NCBI RefSeq assembly: GCF_016110345.1
Contig: NZ_AP019011.1
Location: 1,922,001-1,986,000, forward strand
From: Fluviibacter phosphoraccumulans
Lineage (GTDB): Bacteria > Pseudomonadota > Gammaproteobacteria > Burkholderiales > Rhodocyclaceae
Length of the DNA stretch: 64,000 nt
Direction of reading: 5' to 3'
Shown: one piece after another, positions 44,466 through 53,911 of the stretch
How positions within the stretch are numbered: the first letter of the stretch is position 1
Layout: each line of letters opens with the position of its first letter
Notes under the pieces: generated by a model
Databases searched by the model: none
What the model saw: the letters and a program-made list of their open reading frames with translations, nothing else
Told to the model about the DNA's origin: nothing
Translations under genes and position numbers: made by a program

Positions 44466-45162
44466 CCTCATCCATTTGCTTCTGAATCGCATGCTGCCCC
44501 GCCAGCAAGTGGGCGCGCATGGCGGCTTCTGCACCTTCGGCATCACGATCCAGCATGGCGGCCAAAATCAGACGATGCTCGGCCAGGGATGAATCCAGAC
44601 GCCCAACGCGTGACAACGAGTTTAAACGCGATAGCTTCAAAACCTTACGCAGATCATTAATGATCTGTATCAGCCAGCGATTGCCTGCCTGCTCCTGAAC
44701 AATCCGATGGAATTCCTGATTCACTTCGAAAAACTGCCGAATCTCGTTCGCCGCGGCCGCCACTTCCAGCGCGTCATGGCACTGCTGCAGCCGCTCGGCT
44801 GCAGCGTCATCTAAATTACGCGTGGCTTCATAGGCGCAACGCCCTTCCAGCATAGCCAGCACGGGGTAAATTTCCGCCGCATCTTCTCGTGAAATTTCGG
44901 CCACATAACAACCACGGCGTGGTTTTAGCGTCACCAAACCCTCTGCCGCCAACACTTTCAGTGCCTCGCGCAGCGGCGTCCGAGAAATGCCGTAACGGGC
45001 TACCAGCGCCAGTTCATCGATCCATTCGCCCGGTTGGAGCACGTGATCAAAAATCTCTTCACGAAGCCGTCCGGCGACCTCCTGATAAAGCGCAGCGGAA
45101 ACAATAGGTTGCTGAACGCCGCGCGGAGATTTTTTGAGGGGTTTGGCAGATGTTGCGCCCAT
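44437..45162 (-). CDS. GntR-family (FadR/FCD) transcriptional regulator
   Basis: This 241-residue regulator has an N-terminal winged helix (about 25-90, with YGISRTPLREALKVLAAEGL) and a C-terminal FCD domain (about 98-225, with EVNQEFHRIVQEQAGNRWLI) that binds small carboxylates and a metal. It is divergent from the methylmalonyl-CoA mutase gene with a 171-base gap, so control of the propionate genes is likely. The effector could be a methylcitrate- or methylmalonate-type compound, but that is a guess. Its last codons overlap 6S RNA on the other strand. Confidence 0.88.
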   Translation of the reverse strand: MGATSAKPLKKSPRGVQQPIVSAALYQEVAGRLREEIFDHVLQPGEWIDELALVARYGISRTPLREALKVLAAEGLVTLKPRRGCYVAEISREDAAEIYPVLAMLEGRCAYEATRNLDDAAAERLQQCHDALEVAAAANEIRQFFEVNQEFHRIVQEQAGNRWLIQIINDLRKVLKLSRLNSLSRVGRLDSSLAEHRLILAAMLDRDAEGAEAAMRAHLLAGQHAIQKQMDEGAPRERSNT

Positions 45163-45235
45163 AATTATGAATAACGTATGATTCGGTTTGATATATGTGG
45201 CTTGCTGTCAGCAGTCTGCCACAGTTTGCTGCTTT

Positions 45236-45248
45236 CTACTTGAAGTAG
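45236..45248. promoter_or_regulatory. 13-bp palindrome between the GntR gene and the mutase gene
   Basis: CTACTTGAAGTAG is a perfect palindrome with a single central base, located 86 bases before the mutase start and 74 bases before the GntR start. It is a reasonable candidate operator for the divergent GntR regulator. No second copy was found nearby. Confidence 0.45.
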
Positions 45249-45333
45249 CATTTCCCGCGAAGCATGGGTCGCGCGATTGTCTGCGCGGCGTGTTGCACCG
45301 CAACCGTCAAGAATTTCCGTCGTGAGGTTTGCC

Positions 45334-47490
45334 ATGAGCCATTCGAATAAAGCCACCCCTGAGGCGATTGAAGCCTGGAAAAAGGCCGCTGCTAAACAAT
45401 CGCCCGAAGGCGACCTGAGCCGCCTCGACTGGCACACGCCGGAAGGCCTGACCGTCAAGCCGCTCTATACCCAGCAAGATGTCGAAGGTCTGCAATACGC
45501 TGACACACTGCCGGGCTTTGCCCCGTTCCTGCGCGGCCCACAACCCACCATGTACGCCGTTAAGCCGTGGACGATCCGTCAGTACGCCGGCTTCTCGACC
45601 GCTGAAGCGTCTAACGCTTTCTACCGCAAGGCACTGGCTGCCGGCGGCCAGGGGGTGTCGGTTGCTTTCGATCTGGCCACCCACCGCGGTTACGATTCGG
45701 ACAACGCCCGTGTGGTAGGTGACGTCGGCAAGGCGGGCGTAGCGATTGACTCCGTCGAAGACATGAAGATCCTCTTCGACCAGATCCCGCTCGACAAGAT
45801 TTCGGTCTCGATGACCATGAACGGCGCCGTGCTGCCGATTCTGGCGGGCTACATTGTGGCCGCCGAGGAACAAGGCGTTTCGCAGGACAAACTGTCCGGC
45901 ACGATCCAGAACGACATTCTTAAAGAGTTCATGGTTCGTAACACCTATATTTATCCGCCAACGCCGTCGATGAAGATTATTTCGGACATCTTCGGCTACA
46001 CGGCACAGCACATGCCGAAGTTCAACTCGATCTCGATTTCGGGTTATCACATTCAGGAAGCCGGCGCGAACCAGGCGATTGAGCTGGCCTTTACGCTGGC
46101 CGACGGCCGCGAGTACGTGCGTACCGGTATTGCCTCGGGTCTGGACGTTGACGCCTTCGCCGGCCGTCTGTCGTTCTTCTGGGCCGTGGGCATGAACTTT
46201 TATCTGGAAATTGCCAAGATGCGTGCTGCACGCCTGCTCTGGCACCGGATCATGTCAGAATTCAACCCGAAGAGCGCCAAGTCGCTCATGCTGCGCACCC
46301 ACTCGCAGACTTCGGGCTGGTCACTGACCGAGCAAGACCCTTACAACAACGTCGTACGTACCACGATCGAAGCAATGGCAGCCGTTTTTGGCGGCACCCA
46401 GTCGCTGCATACCAATGCACTGGATGAAGCCATTGCCCTGCCAACCGAATTCTCGGCACGTATTGCCCGCAACACGCAGCTGATCATTCAGGAAGAAACC
46501 CACATCACCAACGTGATCGATCCGTGGGCTGGTTCCTACATGATGGAAAAACTCACCCAGGATATGGCCGACAAGGCCTGGTCGATTATTGAAGAAATCG
46601 AAGCCATGGGTGGCATGACCAAAGCCGTTGAATCGGGCTGGGCCAAGATGCAGGTCGAAACCTGTGCGGCTGACAAGCAAGCCCGCATTGACTCCGGCAA
46701 GGACGTCATTGTTGGCGTGAACAAATATAAACTGGCCAAGGAAGACGCCATCGATATCCTTGATATCGATAACCACGCCGTCCGTGAAGCCCAGGTGGCC
46801 CGTCTGCAGCAGATCCGTGCCACCCGCGATAGCGCCGCCGTTGAGGCCGCACTGAATGCACTGACCGAGTGCGCCAAGTCCGGCCAGGGCAACCTGCTCG
46901 ACCTGACGGTAAAGGCCGTGCGTCTGCGCGCCACGGTGGGCGAAGTGTCGGATGCGCTGGAAAAAGTCTTTGGCCGTTTCCGCGCCAACAACCAAACGAT
47001 TTCTGGTGTGTACGGAGGCGTTGTGCAAGGTCAGGAAAGCTGGGAAGAGATCAAGCAGGACATCGAGAAATTCGTTCAGGAACAGGGTCGTCGTCCACGC
47101 ATCATGATTGCCAAGCTGGGTCAGGATGGTCACGACCGCGGCGCCAAAGTGGTTGCCACCGCTTTTGCTGACCTCGGTTTCGACATCGACATGGGTCCAC
47201 TCTTCCAGACACCGGAAGAAGCGGCACGCCAAGCCATTGAAAATGATGTGCATGCCATTGGCGTTTCGTCACTGGCCGCCGGTCACAAGACCCTGCTGCC
47301 AACTCTAGTCAATGCCCTGAAGGTACAAGGCTCGGACGACATCATCGTCTTTGCGGGTGGCGTGATTCCGGCACAGGACTACGACACCCTCTACAAGGCA
47401 GGCGCCAAGGCTATTTTTGGCCCAGGCACGCGCATTGAAGATTCGGCCCGCACTGTGCTGACCGAAATCCGCAAGGCACTCGCCAAGTAA
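45334..47490 (+). CDS. scpA: Methylmalonyl-CoA mutase (B12-dependent)
   Basis: This adenosylcobalamin enzyme interconverts methylmalonyl-CoA and succinyl-CoA. The start is ATG 45334 (MSHSNKATPEAIEAWKKAAA) with GAGG 6 bases upstream. The 718-residue single-chain protein has the substrate TIM barrel (about 50-420, with RQYAGFSTAEASNAFYRKAL and YHIQEAGANQ) and the C-terminal B12 domain. The cobalt ligand is the histidine in KLGQDGHDRGAKV (about 600). It opens an operon with meaB, pccB and pccA and uses the cofactor made or imported by the adjacent cobalamin island. Confidence 0.97.
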   Translation: MSHSNKATPEAIEAWKKAAAKQSPEGDLSRLDWHTPEGLTVKPLYTQQDVEGLQYADTLPGFAPFLRGPQPTMYAVKPWTIRQYAGFSTAEASNAFYRKALAAGGQGVSVAFDLATHRGYDSDNARVVGDVGKAGVAIDSVEDMKILFDQIPLDKISVSMTMNGAVLPILAGYIVAAEEQGVSQDKLSGTIQNDILKEFMVRNTYIYPPTPSMKIISDIFGYTAQHMPKFNSISISGYHIQEAGANQAIELAFTLADGREYVRTGIASGLDVDAFAGRLSFFWAVGMNFYLEIAKMRAARLLWHRIMSEFNPKSAKSLMLRTHSQTSGWSLTEQDPYNNVVRTTIEAMAAVFGGTQSLHTNALDEAIALPTEFSARIARNTQLIIQEETHITNVIDPWAGSYMMEKLTQDMADKAWSIIEEIEAMGGMTKAVESGWAKMQVETCAADKQARIDSGKDVIVGVNKYKLAKEDAIDILDIDNHAVREAQVARLQQIRATRDSAAVEAALNALTECAKSGQGNLLDLTVKAVRLRATVGEVSDALEKVFGRFRANNQTISGVYGGVVQGQESWEEIKQDIEKFVQEQGRRPRIMIAKLGQDGHDRGAKVVATAFADLGFDIDMGPLFQTPEEAARQAIENDVHAIGVSSLAAGHKTLLPTLVNALKVQGSDDIIVFAGGVIPAQDYDTLYKAGAKAIFGPGTRIEDSARTVLTEIRKALAK

Positions 47491-47511
47491 TCCGCGCTTG
47501 ATTCAGCCGGC

Positions 47512-48576
47512 ATGAACGCAATGAGCCCCGACGAAGTCACGACGCTCTCCGAAGCCGATCAGGCTTTGGTAGCGGGCGTGCTCGCCGGGCAGCGTCGTGC
47601 GCTGGCCAAGTCCATTACGCTGATCGAATCAACGCGTGAGGATCACCAGCTGCGTGCGCAACAGGTTCTGAATGCGTTGCTGCCTAAAACGGGCAATGCC
47701 ATTCGCATCGGTATTTCCGGTGTGCCGGGTGCCGGCAAATCAACGTTCATCGAAGCGCTCGGCATGTGGCTGATCAAGCAAGGCCACAAGCTGGCAGTGC
47801 TGGCGGTGGACCCGTCTTCCAGCGTCTCCGGCGGCTCGATCCTCGGTGATAAAACGCGCATGGAACAACTGTCGATGCGCGAAGAGGCGTTCATCCGCCC
47901 CAGCCCGTCTTCGGGCTCGCTCGGTGGGGTGGCTGAAAAAACCCGCGAGGCCATGCTGCTCTGTGAAGCCTCCGGCTACGATGTGATTATTGTCGAAACC
48001 GTCGGCGTGGGTCAGTCCGAAACCACGGTTGCCGGCATGGTCGACATGTTCTGTCTGCTGCAACTGCCAAATGCTGGTGATGATCTGCAAGCCATCAAGA
48101 AGGGCATTGTCGAGATCGCCGACCTGGTGATCATCAATAAAGCCGACATCGACCCGCGTGCCGCTGCCGTCACCGCCGCCCAGTGGAAAAACGCACTGGG
48201 CATGCTGCGCCCCAGCAGCCCGAACTGGCAACCGCCCGTTATCGCGCTGAGTGCACTACACCATGACGGCATCGAAAAATTCTGGGAAGCCATTGAAAAA
48301 TACCGCACCGCGTTGGTGCCAACCGGCGAGTTTGCCGAACGGCGCCGGCATCAGGCACAAGCCTGGATGTGGAGCCTGATCGACTCAGGTCTGCGCCGTG
48401 CCTTTCATGCCAACCCGACCGTGCTCGCCAACCTGCCCGGCATCAAGCAGGCCGTGGCCGATGCACGCCAAACACCGACATCAGCAGCGCGTCAGCTGCT
48501 GAGCGCCTTTACCAACCCCAAGGTTGGTACAACTCTTGCTCAAACAACGCCTATGGCCTCCGGCCTTGGCACGTAA
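47512..48576 (+). CDS. meaB: MeaB/ArgK-family GTPase, mutase chaperone
   Basis: MeaB gates B12 delivery to methylmalonyl-CoA mutase and protects it from inactivation. The 354-residue G3E GTPase has the P-loop GVPGAGKST (70-78), ILGDKTRM, IVETVGVGQSE and NKAD. It lies 21 bases after the mutase gene, the usual pairing. The ArgK name given to homologues in databases is misleading; arginine transport is not implied. Confidence 0.95.
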   Translation: MNAMSPDEVTTLSEADQALVAGVLAGQRRALAKSITLIESTREDHQLRAQQVLNALLPKTGNAIRIGISGVPGAGKSTFIEALGMWLIKQGHKLAVLAVDPSSSVSGGSILGDKTRMEQLSMREEAFIRPSPSSGSLGGVAEKTREAMLLCEASGYDVIIVETVGVGQSETTVAGMVDMFCLLQLPNAGDDLQAIKKGIVEIADLVIINKADIDPRAAAVTAAQWKNALGMLRPSSPNWQPPVIALSALHHDGIEKFWEAIEKYRTALVPTGEFAERRRHQAQAWMWSLIDSGLRRAFHANPTVLANLPGIKQAVADARQTPTSAARQLLSAFTNPKVGTTLAQTTPMASGLGT

Positions 48577-48604
48577 TTCCGGATATTACCTAAGGAGTCC
48601 CACT

Positions 48605-50137
48605 ATGCAAGACATCATCCATCAGCTCGAACAGAAGCGCGAACAAGCGCGTCTGGGCGGCGGTCAGAAGCGCATCGATGCGCAACACGCCAAGGGCAAA
48701 CTGACCGCCCGCGAGCGTATCGAACTGTTCCTGGATCCGGAATCGTTCGAAGAGTGGGATATGTTCAAAGAACACCGCTGCACCGACTTCGGCATGGAGC
48801 AACAATCGCTGCCGGGCGACGGTGTCGTCACCGGTTACGGTACCGTCAACGGCCGTCTGGTGTTTGTGTTCTCGCAAGACTTCACCGTGCTGGGCGGTTC
48901 GCTGTCTGAAACGCACGCTGAGAAAATCTGCAAGATCATGGACCAAGCCATGAAGGTCGGTGCCCCGGTGATCGGTCTGAATGACTCGGGCGGCGCCCGT
49001 ATTCAGGAAGGCGTTGCAGCGCTCGGCGGCTATGCCGACGTATTCCAGCGCAATGTGATGGCCTCAGGTGTTGTGCCACAGATCTCCATGATCATGGGCC
49101 CTTGTGCCGGTGGTGCGGTTTACTCGCCATCGATGACCGACTTTATTTTCATGGTCAAAGACAGCTCTTACATGTTCGTGACCGGTCCGGAAGTAGTGAA
49201 GACCGTGACGCACGAAGAAGTGACCGCTGAAGAGCTGGGTGGTGCCGTCACGCACACCAGCAAATCCGGCGTTGCTGATCTGGCCTTCGAGAATGATGTC
49301 GAAGCCCTGCTCATGCTGCGTCGCCTGATCAACTTCCTGCCGTCAAGCAACAAAGAAAAGCCGCCAGTACAACCGACGCTGGACAGCGCCGACCGCCTGG
49401 ACTTTTCGCTCGACACGCTGGTGCCGGCTAACCCGAACCAGCCGTATGACATGAAGGAACTGATCATCAAGACCGTTGATGACTGCGACTTCTTCGAGAT
49501 TCAACCGGACTACGCCAAGAACATCATCGTCGGTTTCGGCCGCATGGAAGGTCGTACAGTCGGTATCGTGGCTAACCAGCCGCTGGTATTGGCCGGTTGC
49601 CTGGACATCAAGTCCTCGATCAAGGCTGCCCGTTTTGTCCGTTTCTGCGATGCCTTCAACATTCCCGTCGTCACCTTCGTGGACGTACCGGGCTTCATGC
49701 CGGGCACCTCGCAGGAATACGGTGGCATCATCAAGCACGGCGCCAAGCTGCTCTATGCCTATGCCGAATGTACCGTGCCGAAAGTCACCGTCATTACCCG
49801 TAAGGCCTACGGCGGCGCTTACGACGTGATGAGCTCGAAGCACCTGCGTGGCGACGTTAACTTCGCCTGGCCATCAGCAGAAATCGCCGTGATGGGTCCG
49901 AAGGGCGCCGTGGAAATTATTTTCCGCGAAGAAAAGAACGACCCGGCCAAGCTGGCTGAACGCGAAGCCGAGTACAAGACCAAGTTTGCCAACCCGTTTG
50001 TGGCTGGCGCACGTGGCTTTATCGACGATGTGATCATGCCGAACGAAACCCGCAAGCGTATCTGCCGCTCGCTGGCCATGCTCAAAGACAAAGACATTAC
50101 TAATCCGTGGCGCAAGCACGGCAACATTCCGCTTTGA
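48605..50137 (+). CDS. pccB: Propionyl-CoA carboxylase beta chain
   Basis: The carboxyltransferase subunit moves CO2 from biotin to propionyl-CoA to give methylmalonyl-CoA. The start at 48605 (MQDIIHQLEQKREQARLGGG) has AAGGAG 8 bases upstream; an extension back to 48524 overlaps meaB. The 510-residue protein shows the N-terminal crotonase-like domain (GLNDSGGARIQEGV, GPCAGGAVYSPSMTDFIFMV) and C-terminal domain (GFMPGTSQEYGGIIKHGAKL, AYGGAYDVM). Acetyl-CoA may also be used, but the linkage to the mutase argues for propionyl-CoA. Confidence 0.95.
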   Translation: MQDIIHQLEQKREQARLGGGQKRIDAQHAKGKLTARERIELFLDPESFEEWDMFKEHRCTDFGMEQQSLPGDGVVTGYGTVNGRLVFVFSQDFTVLGGSLSETHAEKICKIMDQAMKVGAPVIGLNDSGGARIQEGVAALGGYADVFQRNVMASGVVPQISMIMGPCAGGAVYSPSMTDFIFMVKDSSYMFVTGPEVVKTVTHEEVTAEELGGAVTHTSKSGVADLAFENDVEALLMLRRLINFLPSSNKEKPPVQPTLDSADRLDFSLDTLVPANPNQPYDMKELIIKTVDDCDFFEIQPDYAKNIIVGFGRMEGRTVGIVANQPLVLAGCLDIKSSIKAARFVRFCDAFNIPVVTFVDVPGFMPGTSQEYGGIIKHGAKLLYAYAECTVPKVTVITRKAYGGAYDVMSSKHLRGDVNFAWPSAEIAVMGPKGAVEIIFREEKNDPAKLAEREAEYKTKFANPFVAGARGFIDDVIMPNETRKRICRSLAMLKDKDITNPWRKHGNIPL

Positions 50138-50157
50138 TCGCCCCGGGAGATAAAAAC

Positions 50158-52146
50158 ATGTTCAAGAAAATCCTGATTGCCAACCGCGGTGAAATCGCCT
50201 GCCGCGTCATCAAAACTGCCCGCAAGATGGGCATCAAGACCGTTGCCGTCTATTCGGAAGCGGATGCTTCTGCCCGTCACGTCGAACTGGCTGATGAAGC
50301 CGTCTGTATCGGTCCGGCGGCGTCTAAAGAGTCGTATCTCGTTATCGAAAAAATCATCGCGGCCTGTAAGCAGACTGGTGCTGAAGCGGTTCACCCGGGT
50401 TACGGTTTCCTCTCGGAAAACGCCGACTTCTGTCGTCAGCTCGAAGCCAACGGTATCGTCTTCATCGGTCCTAAGGTACTGGCCCTTGAATCGATGGGCG
50501 ACAAGATTGCCTCGAAGAAGCTAGCCAACGAAGCCAAAGTCAACACCATTCCGGGTTACAACGATCCGATCGGCACTCCGGAAGAAGCGGTTGAAATCGC
50601 CAAGGGTATTGGTTACCCGGTGATGATCAAGGCTTCGGCAGGCGGCGGCGGTAAAGGTCTGCGCGTTGCCTTTGACGACAAGGAAGCCTTCGAAGGTTTT
50701 GCGTCGTGCAAGAACGAAGCCAAAAACGCCTTCGGCGATGACCGCGTCTTCATCGAAAAATTCGTTGAAGAACCACGTCACATCGAAATCCAGGTGCTGG
50801 GCGATGCGCACGGCAACGTGGTTTACCTGAACGAGCGCGACTGTTCGATTCAGCGTCGTCACCAGAAGGTCATCGAAGAAGCACCATCGCCATTCATCGA
50901 CCCAGCCACCCGTAAAGCCATGGGCGAGCAGGCGGTGGCACTGGCCAAGGCGGTGCAGTATCAATCCGCTGGTACGGTTGAATTCGTGGTGGGCAAGGAC
51001 AAGTCCTTCTACTTCCTCGAAATGAACACCCGTCTGCAGGTAGAACACCCGGTCACCGAACTGATCACCGGCCTCGACCTCGTTGAGCAGATGATTCGTG
51101 TGGCCGCCGGTGAAAAACTGGCCTTTGGTCAATCGGATGTGCAGCTCAACGGCTGGTCGATGGAATGCCGTATCAACGCCGAAGACCCGTTCCGCGGCTT
51201 CCTGCCCTCCACCGGTCGCCTGGTGAAATTTGCCCCGCCGCAAGAAGTACCTGGCCAGGTGCGTGTCGATACCGGTGTGTATGACGGTGGCGAAATCTCG
51301 ATGTTCTACGACTCGATGATTGCCAAACTGATCGTCCACGCGGCCACCCGCGAACAGGCCATTGAGCGTATGCGCGATGCCCTGAACAGCTTTGTGATCC
51401 GTGGTATTTCTTCGAACATTCCGTTCCAGTCAGCGCTGATGCAACACCCGCGCTTCCAGGCTGGTAACTTCACCACAGCTTTCATCGCCGAGGAGTACCC
51501 GAAAGGCTTTGATGCCAGCGATGTGCCGCACGATGATCCGGCACTACTGCTCAGCGTAGCCGCCTTCGTTCACCGCACCTACATCGACCGTGCCGCTGCC
51601 GTCACTGGCCAGCTGCCTGGTCACGAGCTCAAGGTCGGTGACGAATGGGTCGTGCTGCGTGATGGTGTTTCGCACAACGTCACCGTGGAGAACGCCGAGG
51701 GTGGTTACGACGTGACTTACTCGGGCGAAACCTTCAAGCTGCGCTCCGATTGGAAACTGGGCGAAGCCCTGTTCGAAGGCACCGTCAACGGCGAGCCCTT
51801 CACCATGCAGCTGGAACGCCGCAAACTGGCTTACCGTCTGTTCCATTGGGGCACCCAGGTTGATCTGATCGTCATGCGCGCCCGCGCTGCCGAACTGCTC
51901 AGCCTCATGCCAGAAAAACAGGCGCCAGACATGTCCAAGTTCCTGCTCTCGCCAATGCCGGGGCTGCTGCGTGAAGTAGCAGTCACCGTTGGCCAGGAAG
52001 TCAAAGCCGGTGAGAAGCTCGCCGTTATCGAAGCCATGAAGATGGAAAACATCCTCAAGGCCGAGCAAGACGGTAAGGTGAAGAAGGTCTCGGCTGCTGC
52101 CGGTGAATCGCTGTCGGTAGATCAGATCATTATCGAATTCGAGTGA
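50158..52146 (+). CDS. pccA: Propionyl-CoA carboxylase alpha chain
   Basis: The alpha chain carries biotin carboxylase and biotin carrier. The start at 50158 (MFKKILIANRGEIACRVIKT) follows GGGAG. The 662-residue protein has the ATP-grasp biotin carboxylase (1 to about 445, with KASAGGGGKGLRVA and EMNTRLQVEHPVTE), a linking domain, and the biotinyl domain with Lys628 in EAMKMEN. It closes the mutase-meaB-pccB-pccA operon, followed by a strong terminator. A decayed copy of its 3' end lies 1.8 kb downstream. Confidence 0.97.
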   Translation: MFKKILIANRGEIACRVIKTARKMGIKTVAVYSEADASARHVELADEAVCIGPAASKESYLVIEKIIAACKQTGAEAVHPGYGFLSENADFCRQLEANGIVFIGPKVLALESMGDKIASKKLANEAKVNTIPGYNDPIGTPEEAVEIAKGIGYPVMIKASAGGGGKGLRVAFDDKEAFEGFASCKNEAKNAFGDDRVFIEKFVEEPRHIEIQVLGDAHGNVVYLNERDCSIQRRHQKVIEEAPSPFIDPATRKAMGEQAVALAKAVQYQSAGTVEFVVGKDKSFYFLEMNTRLQVEHPVTELITGLDLVEQMIRVAAGEKLAFGQSDVQLNGWSMECRINAEDPFRGFLPSTGRLVKFAPPQEVPGQVRVDTGVYDGGEISMFYDSMIAKLIVHAATREQAIERMRDALNSFVIRGISSNIPFQSALMQHPRFQAGNFTTAFIAEEYPKGFDASDVPHDDPALLLSVAAFVHRTYIDRAAAVTGQLPGHELKVGDEWVVLRDGVSHNVTVENAEGGYDVTYSGETFKLRSDWKLGEALFEGTVNGEPFTMQLERRKLAYRLFHWGTQVDLIVMRARAAELLSLMPEKQAPDMSKFLLSPMPGLLREVAVTVGQEVKAGEKLAVIEAMKMENILKAEQDGKVKKVSAAAGESLSVDQIIIEFE

Positions 52147-52175
52147 TCTGAAACTCGCTGTTTCACCAACAGAAA
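52092..52175 (+). repeat. pccA 3' end, first arm of an imperfect direct repeat
   Basis: This stretch, from GGCTGCTGC through the pccA stop to CACCAACAGAAA, recurs with 66 of 75 matching bases past the GGCTGCTGC motif at 53944-54018. The two copies flank the transporter/TetR islet. Confidence 0.85.
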
Positions 52176-52199
52176 TCCCAGCTTCGGCTGGGATTTTTG
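52173..52199 (+). terminator. Terminator of the propionyl-CoA operon
   Basis: AAATCCCAGC and GCTGGGATTT pair perfectly around a stable TTCG tetraloop and continue into TTTTTG. This is a strong Rho-independent terminator 27 bases after pccA. It is not duplicated in the relic copy downstream. Confidence 0.9.
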
Positions 52200-52219
52200 T
52201 TGCCCTTACCATGGCCTAC

Positions 52220-53176
52220 CTATACTAATTTTTTTTGGGAGTTAACTAAATACACGCCAACCGCTACGACCAAAACGCCAACAATGACCGGTGTGTCAAA
52301 AGTTTCGCCGTAGAGTATGTATGAAGTAATCGCTGCTGAAACAGGCACCAGGTAGAAAACGCTAGCAACTTTACTGACATCACCTCTACGGATCATCATA
52401 TAAAGTAGGCTTAGCGCGCCAATCGACACACCGATTGTCATGTAGCTGAGTGCAATTACAAATTTTGCGTCCCATATGACTTCCATGCGCTCAAAACACA
52501 TAGCGAATGGAACCAAAATCATCGCAGAAGTCGCTGATTGAATAGCACCACCAGGGAATAGAGCCATGTTGGCACAAAAGCGCTTTTGGTAAATATTTCC
52601 AAATGTAACCCCAAGCAGGCCGACAACTGACATCCCAACACCAAAAAGCTGAAAAGTGCCGAAATCAATTTTGTGCCAAACAACAAAACCAACTCCAATT
52701 AATCCCATTGCAAGCCCAATCCACTGACGTCGCATTAAGCTTTCGCCTAACAGGCTACTTGCGAATACCGCAACGAGAATTGGTTGCAAAGCTATTATGA
52801 GTGCCGAGATCGCAGGTGATAACCCAACGGAGATCGATACAAACACCCCTGCTGAAAAAATCCCCACTGTAAGAGCTCCTGCAGTTGCTATGTGAAGCAC
52901 ATCCAGGATGGACTTTGGCCAGCGTGCTCGAAAAATCATTGCCAATACGGCAATCAGCGCTGCTGCCAACCCAAATCTAAGAACCAAAAAAGTTAGAGGA
53001 GGGCTGTATGGCAATCCATATTTGGCACCAACAAAACCACTCCCGTATAACGCAACAAACATCAACGGGAGAACAAATTGACTTCCCCCCAAGGGGCTTT
53101 TTCGTTTTTCAAAAGAAGCCTCAGCGATATCATTAGACTGTCCAGATTTCATAACAACTCCCCGTTCAAAGTTCAT
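52220..53176 (-). CDS. EamA/DMT-family transporter
   Basis: This inner-membrane protein of the drug/metabolite transporter superfamily has about ten hydrophobic spans in two EamA repeats (LPLMFVALYGSGFVGAKYGL and GVGFVVWHKIDFG to the C-terminus). Substrate is unknown. The ATG at 53176 has GGAG 8 bases upstream, but ATG 53152 has GGGGAG 5 bases upstream and is equally good; the product is 318 or 310 residues. The gene is clearly AT-richer than its neighbours and is divergent from a TetR regulator, suggesting transfer as a pair. Confidence 0.85.
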   Translation of the reverse strand: MNFERGVVMKSGQSNDIAEASFEKRKSPLGGSQFVLPLMFVALYGSGFVGAKYGLPYSPPLTFLVLRFGLAAALIAVLAMIFRARWPKSILDVLHIATAGALTVGIFSAGVFVSISVGLSPAISALIIALQPILVAVFASSLLGESLMRRQWIGLAMGLIGVGFVVWHKIDFGTFQLFGVGMSVVGLLGVTFGNIYQKRFCANMALFPGGAIQSATSAMILVPFAMCFERMEVIWDAKFVIALSYMTIGVSIGALSLLYMMIRRGDVSKVASVFYLVPVSAAITSYILYGETFDTPVIVGVLVVAVGVYLVNSQKKLV

Positions 53177-53251
53177 GACAACCACTCCATTGCCCAATAC
53201 AGACCAGATTTCTTTAAACGATTCGCAGTTTAAGTGCTAAAATTTACCACA

Positions 53252-53269
53252 GTACATACTAGTAGGTAC
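53252..53269. promoter_or_regulatory. TetR-type operator palindrome
   Basis: GTACATACTAGTAGGTAC differs from its own reverse complement at one base pair per arm (16 of 18 positions symmetric). It sits 2 bases before the TetR start codon and 75 bases before the transporter start. It is a natural binding site for the divergent TetR regulator and would block its own translation start region and promoter. Confidence 0.7.
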
Positions 53270-53271
53270 AA

Positions 53272-53901
53272 ATGTCAAAAAATACTCGCTTAAGCAAATC
53301 GCCAAGTAAAACATTGCCCCCTAAGCGCATAAGCGGACGGGAAAAATTAATTGCCGCGGCTAGTGAACTATTCTGGATAAATGGATACGAATCGACGAGC
53401 CCCCATGACCTGTACACCTTCAGCGGTGTAGGCCAAGGAAGTTTCTATCATCATTTCACCGGTAAACTGGATTTGCTTAATGCGGTGCTTGAGCAAATTG
53501 CATCCACGGAAATAAACCTTCTGGAACAAATTGATACATCGGTATCTTCGCCGCTTGACAGGCTATACAGGTATCTATCAGTGAAAAGAGATGGCCAACG
53601 AGGCTGCAAAATCGGAAGGTACGTCCACGAATCTTCTATTGAGAAGCCGGAAGTCCATAATCCCATTCGTCGCTATTTTAGCTATGTAGAGAAATTCCTT
53701 AGTGACAATGTGTCCGCAGCTCAGCAGCAAGGCGAGATATCAACTTCTCTAGATGCAGATACCATTAGCAAGCTCATACTGTCCTCTGTACAAGGAGGGT
53801 ATGTCATCGCTAGAGCCCACGGAAGAGCCAATGCACTTGATGTGTCGATTGCAGCGTCCAAGCAGTTATTAAACAATCTAGCGCTTCCAAAAAGAGGTTA
53901 G
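53272..53901 (+). CDS. TetR-family transcriptional regulator
   Basis: This 209-residue protein has a basic N-terminal tail, a TetR helix-turn-helix (about 23-70, with SELFWINGYESTSPHDLYTF and GVGQGSFYHHFTGKLDLLNA) and a helical C-terminal ligand domain including a lone cysteine in QRGCKIGRYVHESSIE, as in the cysteine-bearing TetR_C_16/AcrR-like group. It is divergent from the EamA transporter and almost certainly controls it. Low GC content matches the transporter gene. Confidence 0.88.
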   Translation: MSKNTRLSKSPSKTLPPKRISGREKLIAAASELFWINGYESTSPHDLYTFSGVGQGSFYHHFTGKLDLLNAVLEQIASTEINLLEQIDTSVSSPLDRLYRYLSVKRDGQRGCKIGRYVHESSIEKPEVHNPIRRYFSYVEKFLSDNVSAAQQQGEISTSLDADTISKLILSSVQGGYVIARAHGRANALDVSIAASKQLLNNLALPKRG

Positions 53902-53911
53902 CTCATTAGAT

